Origin: JANJUO01 sp942492935
Lineage (GTDB): Bacteria; Bacteroidota; Ignavibacteria; Kapaibacteriales; UBA2268
Direction: 5' to 3'
Assembly (NCBI GenBank): GCA_942492935.1
Contig: OW818654.1
Location: 3,596,001-3,660,000, forward strand
DNA length: 64,000 nt
The notes under the pieces are model-generated. The model was not told where the DNA came from and made no database searches. It saw only the letters and a program-made list of their open reading frames with translations. Shown here piece after piece: positions 47,889 to 56,614 of the stretch (its first letter is position 1; every line of letters starts with the position of its first letter). A program made the translations under genes and the position numbers.

Positions 47889-49073
47889 ATGCATGATTTA
47901 AAAAAAATGGGTATGGATACTATTTGTATTCATGCTGGACACAAAGAAAACCCAGAAGGAGCTGTTGTTACTCCTATATATCAAACATCAACATTTAAAT
48001 TTAAAGATTCTGACCATGGAGCAAGATTATTCAAAGGTGAAGAAGAAGGTTATATTTATACAAGAATGAGAAATCCAACTGTTGAAGCAATGGAAGACGC
48101 TGTTGCTGCATTAGAAGGTGGTTATAAGGCACTTGGCTGTGCCAGTGGAATGGCAGCTGTTCATACTTTATTTGCTTCATTATTAAAAAGTGGCGACCAC
48201 GTAGTTTGTTGTAATGCTGCTTATGGACCAACCATTGTAATTTTAAATACTTTCTTTGCAAAATATGGCGTAGAAACTACTTTTGTTGATACATCTGATT
48301 TAGAAGCAGTTTCTCATGCAATGAAAGATAATACTAAGTTAATATTTGTAGAAACTCCTGGCAATCCTACCCTTGTAATTTCTGATATTGCAGAAATTTG
48401 CAAAATCGCACAAAAATATAATGCAAAAGTAGCTGTGGATAATACATTTATGAGCCCAATTTATCAAAGACCTTTTGAATTAGGAGCAGATTATGTTATG
48501 CATAGCATGACAAAATTCTTAAATGGTCATGCAGATGTTGTTGCCGGAATAATAATTGCAAAGAATGAAGCAGATTATTTATTATTCAGAAAAACTCTCA
48601 ATATGCTTGGTGGAGTGATTGACCCATTTAATTCTTTCCTTGTTCATAGAGGATTACGCACTTTAGCTATGAGAGTAAAACTTCAAACAGAAAATGCGAT
48701 TAAAATTGCTGATTTTCTTGAAAATCATCCTAAAGTAGAAAGAGTATTTTTCCCTGGATTACCTTCTCATCCTCAATATGAAATTGCCAAAAAACAAATG
48801 ACTGGTTTTGGTTCGATGATTGCAATTGAATTAAAAGGTGGTTTTGATGCAGGTAAAAAATTGATGGATAATATTGAACTCTTTGCACTTGCAGTAAGTC
48901 TTGGCGGAGTAGAATCTCTAATTCAGCATCCTGCTTCCATGACACACGCTGGTATGGGTAGAGAAGCTCGTCTTGAAGGAAATATCACTGATGGATTGGT
49001 ACGTATCGCAGTTGGTTGCGAAAATGTAGAAGATTTGTTAGATGCAATGAAACATGGATTAGATTTGATTTAA
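47889..49073 (+). CDS. Methionine gamma-lyase-like trans-sulfuration PLP enzyme
   Basis: The 394-residue Cys/Met metabolism enzyme has PLP lysine Lys209 in HSMTKFLNGHADVVAG, PGNPTL and the C-terminal SLGGVESLIQHPASMTHAGM. Overall it is closest in style to methionine gamma-lyase. The active-site Cys of classical MGL (YGC) is Pro here (Tyr112-Gly113-Pro114), so cystathionine gamma-lyase or another beta/gamma-elimination activity is possible. GGAG lies 12 bases before the start. A terminator follows. Confidence 0.85.
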   Translation: MHDLKKMGMDTICIHAGHKENPEGAVVTPIYQTSTFKFKDSDHGARLFKGEEEGYIYTRMRNPTVEAMEDAVAALEGGYKALGCASGMAAVHTLFASLLKSGDHVVCCNAAYGPTIVILNTFFAKYGVETTFVDTSDLEAVSHAMKDNTKLIFVETPGNPTLVISDIAEICKIAQKYNAKVAVDNTFMSPIYQRPFELGADYVMHSMTKFLNGHADVVAGIIIAKNEADYLLFRKTLNMLGGVIDPFNSFLVHRGLRTLAMRVKLQTENAIKIADFLENHPKVERVFFPGLPSHPQYEIAKKQMTGFGSMIAIELKGGFDAGKKLMDNIELFALAVSLGGVESLIQHPASMTHAGMGREARLEGNITDGLVRIAVGCENVEDLLDAMKHGLDLI

Positions 49074-49126
49074 GTATTTTAGAAATAACTTAAATTTTAA
49101 ATTAATTATTTTCATTTTTTTGAAGG

Positions 49127-49184
49127 AAAAGAATGTCTTTGTAACTGGTTTATAAAAATCAGTTGTGTGGATATTCTTTTTTTT
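49127..49184 (+). terminator. Terminator after the methionine gamma-lyase-like gene
   Basis: Outer arms AAAGAAT (49128-49134) and ATTCTTT (49173-49179), with inner arms AACTG and CAGTT, form an extended hairpin. A run of T to 49184 follows. It lies 54 bases beyond the stop. Confidence 0.75.
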
Positions 49185-49421
49185 ATGCTGTATTATTCTA
49201 AAAGCATTTGCACATTGAATAAGTATTTTACAAAATTGCTATAAAGAATAAAATAATCATCTTCCCAAATTACCCAATATTACATTTTCAGAATTAATGT
49301 TTTAAGAATTTATGAGTTGTTATTTTTTTGTAACGACTAAGCCCTTTTATAATTTTAAATATGTTATGTTTTTTGAATGCGAATAAAGTACAATTGGAAC
49401 AAGTTGAAAATAATTATAAAA

Positions 49422-49465
49422 ATGAAATTCCTTGAAAATCCCGTTAGGGATTACCTGTTTGTAAT
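49422..49465 (+). repeat. Dispersed palindromic element, forward copy
   Basis: The copy reads TCCTTGAAAATCCC, GTTA, GGGATTA then CTGTTTGTAAT. The core AATCCC-GTTA-GGGATT is an inverted repeat. Related copies are at 49602-49642 (inverted), 58472-58517 and 46203-46240. Confidence 0.75.
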
Positions 49466-49601
49466 AAAAATACACAACTTGAGATTTCCCCTCTAAAAAG
49501 AGGGGAGCAAGGGGTGTGTATTGATGGATGCGGGTTTTGGGCGAAATTGCAACCATAATTCAACACCTACGGCGTTGCAGTTGGTCATGGGAGATTCATC
49601 A

Positions 49602-49642
49602 GTTACAAACATTAATTCCCTATGGGAATTTCAAGGAATTTT
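49602..49642 (-). repeat. Dispersed palindromic element, inverted copy
   Basis: On the minus strand it reads TCCTTGAAATTCCC, ATA, GGGAATTAA and then TGTTTGTAAC. The core is AATTCCC-TAT-GGGAATT, still a perfect inverted repeat although both arms differ from the forward copy. Confidence 0.75.
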
Positions 49643-49769
49643 TTACAAAAAACAACAGAAATTCGATATTATTCAAATGTGGCTAAGTTGTTATTTTTTT
49701 AAAATGTTGAAAAATAATTAAAATTTTTTTTTATTTATAACAAATCTTTCCGTAAATTGCATTTGTGAA

Positions 49770-49784
49770 GTGGGTAAAAGTGGG
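49770..49784 (+). promoter_or_regulatory. Two GTGGG repeats, probable MraZ operator
   Basis: GTGGG at 49770-49774 and 49780-49784 are spaced exactly ten bases, as in known MraZ boxes upstream of dcw operons. The second is also part of a GGGAAA/TTTCCC palindrome. Binding would give autoregulation of mraZ-rsmH. Confidence 0.65.
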
Positions 49785-49816
49785 AAATTTTCCCTAAATT
49801 TTGCAAACTTTGTTCA

Positions 49817-49849
49817 TTGACAAGAAATTTTAGAAATTTTTAGTATATT
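49817..49849 (+). promoter_or_regulatory. Promoter-like pair before mraZ
   Basis: TTGACA (49817-49822) is followed after 18 bases by TAGTAT (49841-49846), and TATATTTA (49844-49851) also nearly fits the Bacteroidota -7 consensus. The predicted transcript would start within about ten bases of the ATG, giving an almost leaderless mRNA. Confidence 0.4.
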
Positions 49850-49858
49850 TAATCAGAA

Positions 49859-50302
49859 ATGACATTCTTTCAAGGCGAAGAAACATACTCTATAGATAAT
49901 AAAGGTAGAGTAAATATTCCGGCTAAAATGAGAAAGGCAATTTCTCCTGAAGCCAATGATACCTTTGTATTAACAAGGGGTTTGGAAGATTGTGTTGTTG
50001 CTTATCCTATGGATGAATGGAAAAAATATATGGAAAAGTTTCAACAATTAAATCACTACAACGACAGTAACCGATTCTTTTTAAGAACTTTACTTCGTTG
50101 GAATGAAGAAGTTACTCTTGATGCACAGCAAAGAATTAATATTTCAAAAAAATTAATTGATTTTGCAGGTATTGATGGAAAAGTAAGAATTGTTGGATTA
50201 GTTGACCATATTGAATTTTGGAATCCTGAAAAATATGATAATTACTTAGATAGTCATATTGAGAAATATGAAGAAGTAGCAGCAAAAGTAATGTCAAACT
50301 GA
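49859..50302 (+). CDS. mraZ: Transcriptional regulator MraZ
   Basis: The 147-residue protein has two SpoVT-AbrB-type halves: EETYSIDNKGRVNIPAKMRK (residues 7-26, given as family region) and DAQQRINISKKLIDFAGI. MraZ binds repeated GTGG-type boxes upstream of its own gene and represses or activates the dcw operon. Matching boxes lie 75-90 bases upstream. The start FFQGEE fits the family. It is followed two bases later by rsmH. Confidence 0.93.
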   Translation: MTFFQGEETYSIDNKGRVNIPAKMRKAISPEANDTFVLTRGLEDCVVAYPMDEWKKYMEKFQQLNHYNDSNRFFLRTLLRWNEEVTLDAQQRINISKKLIDFAGIDGKVRIVGLVDHIEFWNPEKYDNYLDSHIEKYEEVAAKVMSN

Positions 50303-50304
50303 TT

Positions 50305-51276
50305 ATGAAAAAAAAGAGTAAAAATAGACAACACTTTCGTAGAAAAACGGATAAAGACAAGATAGCAGAATATGACTATCATTTACCAGTTTTACTGAAC
50401 GAATGTATTGAAAATTTGATTACTAAAAGTAGTGGCACCTATATAGACGGAACACTCGGAGGTGGGGGGCATGCAGTTCGGGTTCTTGAAAGCTTGACAG
50501 AGGGGGGAATTCTGCTGGCGTTCGATAAAGACCCAAATGCTATTGAGCATTGCGAGAGGAAGTATCATTCTTATATGATAAATACCGCATCCGTACAACT
50601 TCGTTTATATAATGACTGCTATAGCAAGGCTCCCGTAATTGCTGAACAATTTGGGAAAATTAACGGTCTTCTGCTTGACTTGGGCGTTTCCTCAAGGCAA
50701 TTGGATTCCGAATCGAGGGGGTTAAGTTATCGGGTGGAATCACCACTTGATATGCGATTCGGCACAAAAGGTAGTTCGGCAGAAGACCTGTTGAATTCAG
50801 CAAATGCGGATGAGCTGGAGATGATTCTTCGCAATTACGGCGAAGAACCACGTTCAAAGTTGATTGTGCGGCGAATAATTGAACGTCGCCGCCTCTCTCC
50901 TTTAAAAACTACTTTCGACTTGAAAGAAATTGTCGAATCTTGCGTACCGTTCAATTTACAATTCAAAACTCTTTCTCGTGTTTTTCAAGCAATTAGAATC
51001 TACATAAATGATGAACTCAATGTTTTAGAAAAAACAATTGAAGCAATTATTCCAAAATTAGAAATTGGCGGAAGAATTGTAATAATGTCATATCATTCAT
51101 TAGAAGATAGGATAGTAAAAACTTCATTTAAGAAATTCTCAATGAAAAATGATGATGAAATCCCACCAACTCTCAAAATTCTTACCAAAAGACCTATTTA
51201 TCCATCTGAAGAGGAAATAGAAATCAATCCAAGAGCAAGAAGTGCCAAATTAAGAATATCAGAAAAATTAATTTAA
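50305..51276 (+). CDS. rsmH: 16S rRNA (cytosine-N4)-methyltransferase RsmH
   Basis: This SAM-dependent enzyme methylates C1402 of 16S rRNA. Marks are YIDGTLGGGGHAVRVLE, GLLLDLGVSSRQLDSESRG, RVFQAIRIYINDELNVLE and IVIMSYHSLEDRIVK. The 323 residues are normal. GC content is much higher in about 50440-50950 (roughly 35-60% per 60 bases) than in the last 300 bases (about 28%), suggesting mosaic origin. The next gene is a helicase rather than ftsL/ftsI, so the dcw cluster is interrupted. Confidence 0.94.
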   Translation: MKKKSKNRQHFRRKTDKDKIAEYDYHLPVLLNECIENLITKSSGTYIDGTLGGGGHAVRVLESLTEGGILLAFDKDPNAIEHCERKYHSYMINTASVQLRLYNDCYSKAPVIAEQFGKINGLLLDLGVSSRQLDSESRGLSYRVESPLDMRFGTKGSSAEDLLNSANADELEMILRNYGEEPRSKLIVRRIIERRRLSPLKTTFDLKEIVESCVPFNLQFKTLSRVFQAIRIYINDELNVLEKTIEAIIPKLEIGGRIVIMSYHSLEDRIVKTSFKKFSMKNDDEIPPTLKILTKRPIYPSEEEIEINPRARSAKLRISEKLI

Positions 51277-51329
51277 AACAACAAAATTTTCGTAATTTTG
51301 TATTTTAACAATTAAGCTATTTAAAATAA

Positions 51330-53615
51330 ATGTCATATTATTCTGAAGAAATTAATAGTAATTTAAGTCATAATATATCTGCTATTACTGAAGGTTTGAA
51401 TCCTGAGCAAAAATCCGCAGTTGAAATAATTAATGGACCTATTCTTGTACTTGCTGGTGCAGGTAGCGGAAAAACAAGAGTTTTGACAAACCGTATTGCA
51501 TATTTAATTGAAAAAAGCATCAATCCTTATAATATTCTTGCCCTCACATTTACAAATAAAGCTGCAAATGAAATGAAGGAGAGAATTTCACGGCTCGTAC
51601 ATTACAGATTGGCAAAGAATATTTGGGCTGGTACATTTCATTCTGTTTTTGCAAGAATCCTAAGAATTGAAGCTGAAAATATTGGATATCAAACAAATTT
51701 TTCAATATATGACCAAGATGACTCGCTAAGTGTTGTTAAAAATATAATGAAAGATTCTGGATATAGTTCAGCAAAACTCCAACCAGCAAATGTGAGAGGA
51801 GTAATTTCTTCTAATAAAAATAAAATGATTAGTTGGCAAGAATTTGAAAGAAATGCAAGTAATGCAATAGAACGACAAATTGCTGATATATTCAGAGAAT
51901 ACGAAACTGTTTTACTGAAAAACAATGCTATGGATTTTGATGATTTACTTTTAAATTTTATAATTTTATTGAAAAAATCTAAAGAATTACTCAATAAATA
52001 TCAGCAACAGTTTAAATATATCCTTGTTGATGAATATCAGGATACAAATAAAGCACAATATATTGCAATTCAAATGCTTGCAAAAGCACATCAGAATATT
52101 TGTGTTGTTGGTGATGATGCACAAAGCATTTACCGTTGGCGTGGAGCTGAAATTCAAAATATTCTTGATTTTCAGAAAGATTATCCATATTCTAAAATAG
52201 TTCGTCTTGAACAAAATTACAGGTCAACAAAAACCATATTAGCCGCTGCACATGCAGTTATTTCAAACAATAGCAAGCAAATCGCAAAAAAATTATGGAC
52301 TGATAATCCAGATGGTGATTTAATTGAGGTCTTAGCTTGTAATGATGACCGAGAGGAAGCAAGAAAAGTAGCTGATTTAATACAAAAAATGTATAATTCA
52401 GGTCGAAATTTGAAAGATTTTGCTGTTTTGTATAGAACAAATGCCCAATCACTTGCTTTAGAAACATCATTAAGAGCTGCAAATTTACCCTATATAATCG
52501 TTGGTGGGGTTTCCTTTTACAAGAGAAAAGAAATCAAAGATGTTCTTGCTTACATTAGAATTTTGATGAATAATCGTGATGCTGAATCATTATTACGAAT
52601 AGTTAACGAGCCACCACGTGGGCTTGGGCAAACATCAATCAATCATTTAAAGGAATTTGCAAAAGAATATGATAAAACATTATATGAAGTATTCCAAAAT
52701 GCAGATAGGGTTGTAAGTTTGCAAAATAGAGCTGCTCAATCAGCAAAATCTTTCATAGAATTTCTCAATAAATACCGTTCTTTACTCAATGATTTACCGG
52801 TTTATGAAGTAATTACCGAATATATCAACGCAACTGGTATATTGGATATGTACCGTCAAATAAATACGGAAGACTCATTAGACAGATGGAACAATATCAA
52901 TCAATTATTATTTGATATTAAGCAATTTTTCATAAATAATCCTGAATCAACAATTGAGGATTATGTTCAGCAAATTTCATTAGTAGCTGATATTGATGAA
53001 AAAGATTTGCATGGTAATGCAATAACATTAATGACATTACATTCCGCAAAAGGATTGGAATATCCTTGTGTATTTATCACTGGTATAGAAAAGGGTTTAT
53101 TTCCATTAACAAGAATGGATTTTACTAAAGATGAGGAAGAAGAGGAAAGACGCTTGTTTTATGTTGGGATAACAAGAGCAAAAGAAAAATTATTTCTTAG
53201 TTATGCACTTAGAAGGGCAAAATTTGGTGATGTTCAAACATCAGTGCCGTCTCCATTCTTGAGAGAAATACCTGATAATCTTACAAAATACGGATTGAAA
53301 GCCAAAACACAAACTTCAAATGAAGTTTTTCTCCCACAAAAAGCATATACAGGCAATCCATTTCAAAAGCCAGTTCCAAAACCAGTAGTTAAAAGTTCAT
53401 ATAGTCAAATACCTGATGCAGAACAAAGTTATTCTCAAATACCAGTTGATGATTCAAGTTTTAATGTTGGAGATAAAGTTCATCATTCACAATTTGGAAA
53501 AGGTACAATTTCGGCAATAACTGGAGTTGGTCAATCCAAAAAAGCAACTGTAATATTTAATTCTGTAGGTCCGAAGCAATTAATTTTACAATACGCGAAA
53601 TTACAAAAATTTTAA
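51330..53615 (+). CDS. UvrD/PcrA-type DNA helicase
   Basis: The 761-residue superfamily 1A helicase moves 3' to 5' on DNA. Motifs include Walker A LAGAGSGKTRVL, motif Ia FTNKAANEMKERI, Walker B YILVDEYQDTNKAQ, motif III GDDAQSIYRWRGA, motif IV RLEQNYRST, motif V TLHSAKGLEYPCVFI and VI ERRLFYVGITRAKEKL. The C-terminal tail has a VGDKVHHSQFGKGTI Tudor-like module as in PcrA. It is probably PcrA/UvrD in repair and replication-transcription conflict. Confidence 0.92.
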   Translation: MSYYSEEINSNLSHNISAITEGLNPEQKSAVEIINGPILVLAGAGSGKTRVLTNRIAYLIEKSINPYNILALTFTNKAANEMKERISRLVHYRLAKNIWAGTFHSVFARILRIEAENIGYQTNFSIYDQDDSLSVVKNIMKDSGYSSAKLQPANVRGVISSNKNKMISWQEFERNASNAIERQIADIFREYETVLLKNNAMDFDDLLLNFIILLKKSKELLNKYQQQFKYILVDEYQDTNKAQYIAIQMLAKAHQNICVVGDDAQSIYRWRGAEIQNILDFQKDYPYSKIVRLEQNYRSTKTILAAAHAVISNNSKQIAKKLWTDNPDGDLIEVLACNDDREEARKVADLIQKMYNSGRNLKDFAVLYRTNAQSLALETSLRAANLPYIIVGGVSFYKRKEIKDVLAYIRILMNNRDAESLLRIVNEPPRGLGQTSINHLKEFAKEYDKTLYEVFQNADRVVSLQNRAAQSAKSFIEFLNKYRSLLNDLPVYEVITEYINATGILDMYRQINTEDSLDRWNNINQLLFDIKQFFINNPESTIEDYVQQISLVADIDEKDLHGNAITLMTLHSAKGLEYPCVFITGIEKGLFPLTRMDFTKDEEEEERRLFYVGITRAKEKLFLSYALRRAKFGDVQTSVPSPFLREIPDNLTKYGLKAKTQTSNEVFLPQKAYTGNPFQKPVPKPVVKSSYSQIPDAEQSYSQIPVDDSSFNVGDKVHHSQFGKGTISAITGVGQSKKATVIFNSVGPKQLILQYAKLQKF

Positions 53616-53666
53616 ATGTTTGGGTTGGATTTTGGAATCTGAAACAAGTTCAGAATGACACTTATT

Positions 53667-53699
53667 AGATGTCCAACACTTCAAAAGTGTTGGACATCT
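53667..53699. repeat. Hairpin A, perfect 15-pair stem
   Basis: AGATGTCCAACACTT (53667-53681) pairs with AAGTGTTGGACATCT (53685-53699) around a CAA loop. Confidence 0.9.
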
Positions 53700-53802
53700 T
53701 GTATCAAAATTGACAGTATTCAATAATGATTTCTGAAATGAGTTCAGAATGACTGTAATGTTTCCTTGTCATTCCCAACTTGATGCGGAATCTAATATAT
53801 GC

Positions 53803-53835
53803 AGATGTCCAACACTTTCAAAGTGTTGGACATCT
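53803..53835. repeat. Hairpin B, perfect 15-pair stem
   Basis: The arms (53803-53817 and 53821-53835) are identical to those of hairpin A; the loop is TCA. The copy is preceded by TCTAATATATGC and followed by TGTATCAAAAT. Confidence 0.9.
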
Positions 53836-53950
53836 TGTATCAAAATTTACAGTATTCAATAATGGTTTCAGAAACAAGTTCAGAATGACATAATTGTTTT
53901 CCTTGTCATTCCTCACTTGATGCTGAATACACATCAAATTATAATTGAAA

Positions 53951-53980
53951 ATGTCCAACCATAACAATATAGTTGGACAT
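53951..53980. repeat. Hairpin C, short relative of A and B
   Basis: ATGTCCAAC (53951-53959) pairs with GTTGGACAT (53972-53980) around a 12-base loop. The stem keeps the outer part of the A/B stem only. Confidence 0.75.
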
Positions 53981-54022
53981 AAGAAAATAATTTTGACAAA
54001 TAAACTTTGGTTATCAAAATTC

Positions 54023-55387
54023 TTATAAAAATCTTGATACGTCATTTATTATAACATAAATTGATAATACGATTATTAGTATAATTCCTGCTTGCTGAAT
54101 GTAGAGTTTTGCTTTTGTCGGAATTTCGCGTCTAAAAATACCTTCTATTATTAGCATAGCAATATGCCCGCCATCAAGAGCTGGTAATGGTAGAATATTC
54201 AAAAATCCAAGGGAGATTGAAAGCAATGCCATAAAATTCAGCAAACTTGCTAATCCTTCCTTCGCTTGTTTTGAAGTCATATCAAAAATCATAACTGGAC
54301 CAGCTATTGATTCTTTGAATGTTACATTACCTTTAAACATTTGAGCAATTGATGAAACAATAAAGACTGTTTTATCAACTGTTTCTGATGCACCAAATTG
54401 AATTGATTCAATTAAAGAATAATCAATTTTAGTTAGTGGTGCGATTCTTAATTGTATTCCAAGTAAACCGTCATCGTTTAATTGAGCAGAAGAACTCATC
54501 AGTTGATTGTTTCTTAGCCATTCTACATTTACTTGTTGATTTTTAAATTTTTTGAGTGTTTCTTGTAATTTATTTTGTGCATTAATTGGAATAGAATTTA
54601 CAGCAATAATTTGGTCGCCACTAATAATACCTGCTTTTTCAGCTGGTCTGCCTTTAACAACATCAGCAACAAAAACTTGTATCCCGCCTGGATTCAATCC
54701 AAGTGGAGATTTCCCTGCAAATAACTTTACTAATTTTCCGCCATCATATTTCAAATTAACATTTTCATTATTTCGTATAACTTCTACATTGAGTTGGTCA
54801 CCAAAATCTTTCAAAGTTAAACCATAAATAATTTCGTTCCAAGTTCGTACTTTTTCATTATTTATTTTGATGATTTTGTCATTATTTTGAAAACCAATTT
54901 GCTCGGCTATTGAACTTGTTTCAACTGTTCCAACAGTAGTTACTCCGAGTTCTGTTCTACCTTCGGAAAATGCAATGAAGCTGAAAATGATTGCAGCAAG
55001 TACAAAATTCATTATTGCACCAGCACTCATGACTAGAATTTTTGCAAAAGAACCCTTTGACCTAAATTCGTAAGGTTGTGGTGGTGCATTGATAAAATCT
55101 GTATCCATACTTTCATCTACCATACCTGAAATTTTGACATAACCTCCAATTGGAAACATCGCAAGACGATAATCAGTATTACTTCCCAAATCAATATCAT
55201 CGTTTAACTTCCCAAAGTTAAATCCAGTCTTTCTATTCCAACCAAGTAATCTTGGTCCCATACCAATGCAAAATACTTCTGCCCGCATACCCGTTAACCT
55301 TGCAGCTAGAAAGTGTCCGAGTTCGTGAATTGTAATCAAAACTCCGATTACAAGTACAAAATAAAATATATTACCGAAAATATCCAT
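54023..55387 (-). CDS. rseP: Site-2 protease RseP
   Basis: The 454-residue inner-membrane zinc protease has HELGH at 21-25, a PDZ tandem (GVTTVGTVETSSIAEQIGFQ, VADVVKGRPAEKAGIISGD) and the second metal motif in LPLPALDGGH near residue 400. It cuts anti-sigma factors and signal peptides within the membrane. It closes a three-gene run of RNase G, Dxr and RseP; dxr-rseP adjacency is common. Confidence 0.93.
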   Translation of the reverse strand: MDIFGNIFYFVLVIGVLITIHELGHFLAARLTGMRAEVFCIGMGPRLLGWNRKTGFNFGKLNDDIDLGSNTDYRLAMFPIGGYVKISGMVDESMDTDFINAPPQPYEFRSKGSFAKILVMSAGAIMNFVLAAIIFSFIAFSEGRTELGVTTVGTVETSSIAEQIGFQNNDKIIKINNEKVRTWNEIIYGLTLKDFGDQLNVEVIRNNENVNLKYDGGKLVKLFAGKSPLGLNPGGIQVFVADVVKGRPAEKAGIISGDQIIAVNSIPINAQNKLQETLKKFKNQQVNVEWLRNNQLMSSSAQLNDDGLLGIQLRIAPLTKIDYSLIESIQFGASETVDKTVFIVSSIAQMFKGNVTFKESIAGPVMIFDMTSKQAKEGLASLLNFMALLSISLGFLNILPLPALDGGHIAMLIIEGIFRREIPTKAKLYIQQAGIILIIVLSIYVIINDVSRFL

Positions 55388-55428
55388 AAATCCTTCTATT
55401 TTAATTTTTTTGATGCAAATAATTGTAA

Positions 55429-56601
55429 TTATATAGATACGTAATTACTTTCAATGTATTTTTTTGTAAATTCTCTTGTTTCCTTATCAGTTTCTACAAT
55501 ATCCATTATATCAGGATTTTCAATCATATTTACAGACTCTAAAGAAATATCAATAATTTTGCTTATATCAGTAAAATGAATTTTCTTATCAAGAAATGCG
55601 GCAACACATATTTCATTAGCGGCATTTAAAACAGCAGTAGAATTTCCTCCGTTTTGAATTGCTTTATAAGCTAAATCAAGACAAGGATACCTTCTCATAT
55701 CAGGTTTATAAAATTCTAAACTGCCCATTTCTGATAAGTTCAATCTTGGAAAATTATATGAAAATCTTTCAGGATAAGTTAAACTATAAGAAATTGGAAT
55801 TCTCATATCAGGTAAACCAAGTTGTGCTTTTACAGAACCGTCAATAAATTGTACAAAAGAATGAATAATACTTTGTGGATGTATAACAACTTCAATATTT
55901 TCATAATCAATTCCAAAGAGCCAATATGCTTCAATAACCTCGAATCCTTTGTTCATCATAGTAGCCGAGTCTATTGTAATTTTACTACCCATGGTCCAGT
56001 TTGGATGATTTAATGCTTGTTGGATAGTAATAAATTCAAAATCTTCAAGAGGAATATTTCTAAATGGACCACCAGAAGCAGTAAGAATAATTTTTTCAAC
56101 TTGAGAAATTTTCTCTCCAACAAGGCATTGCAAAATTGCGGAGTGTTCGCTATCAATTGCTATTAATTCAGAATTATATTGCTTAGCCAAATTTGTTATT
56201 ATTCTTCCTGCTGAAACAAGAGTTTCTTTATTAGCAAGAGCAATTGTTTTTCCTTTTTTAATAGCTTCAATTGTAGGCAACACCCCTGAAAAACCAACCA
56301 AGGCAGAAACTACCAAATCATTATCGTCATCGCTTGCAGCCATAATAACAGATTCATCACCACAAAAAATTTTTCCTTTGAATTCAGTATTATTTTTAAA
56401 TTCATGATAAGATTTTTCATTAGCAATTACAACAGCATTCGGATTAAATTTTCTTACTTGTTCTTCGAGCAATTTGATATTATTGTTTGCAGTAAGATAA
56501 TTAATTTTATAATCAAAATTTCCTGATGATAATACATCAAGAGTCTGCACTCCAATCGAACCTGTAGAACCAAGCAAACTAATACTTTTTTGAACTTTCA
56601 T
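55429..56601 (-). CDS. dxr: 1-deoxy-D-xylulose 5-phosphate reductoisomerase
   Basis: This enzyme makes methylerythritol phosphate, the second step of the MEP isoprenoid pathway, with NADPH. Marks are LLGSTGSIGVQTLDVL (NADPH site), IDSEHSAILQCL, LTASGGPFR and HPNWTMGSKITIDSATMMNKG. The 390 residues are the normal length. It lies between RNase G and rseP with small gaps. Confidence 0.96.
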   Translation of the reverse strand: MKVQKSISLLGSTGSIGVQTLDVLSSGNFDYKINYLTANNNIKLLEEQVRKFNPNAVVIANEKSYHEFKNNTEFKGKIFCGDESVIMAASDDDNDLVVSALVGFSGVLPTIEAIKKGKTIALANKETLVSAGRIITNLAKQYNSELIAIDSEHSAILQCLVGEKISQVEKIILTASGGPFRNIPLEDFEFITIQQALNHPNWTMGSKITIDSATMMNKGFEVIEAYWLFGIDYENIEVVIHPQSIIHSFVQFIDGSVKAQLGLPDMRIPISYSLTYPERFSYNFPRLNLSEMGSLEFYKPDMRRYPCLDLAYKAIQNGGNSTAVLNAANEICVAAFLDKKIHFTDISKIIDISLESVNMIENPDIMDIVETDKETREFTKKYIESNYVSI

Positions 56602-56614
56602 TTATCTATTTTTA

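Larger units (their letters stand above)
49074..49858. other. Long spacer with inverted repeat copies and mraZ promoter
   Basis: This 785-base spacer has no convincing gene. From left to right it holds a terminator (49127-49184), an inverted pair of the dispersed element (49422-49465 and 49602-49642) and, between them, a hairpin with CCCCTCT (49488-49494) and AGAGGGG (49499-49505) inside outer TACAC/GTGTA arms (49471-49475, 49516-49520). The right end carries MraZ-type boxes and a promoter-like pair before mraZ. Confidence 0.7.
53616..54022. other. Intergenic spacer made of composite repeats
   Basis: No gene is visible between the convergent helicase and rseP genes. The spacer alternates short elements of the type CTGAAACAAGTTCAGAATGA and, inverted, GTCATTCCCAACTTGATGC with three hairpins (53667-53699, 53803-53835 and 53951-53980). 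The pattern resembles dispersed genome repeats or small non-autonomous elements. Confidence 0.75.

Noticed and set aside
49521..49721. Open frame of 66 residues in the spacer before mraZ
   Set aside because: It runs through the inverted repeat copy, has no start signal and its residue composition is unlike the neighbouring genes.
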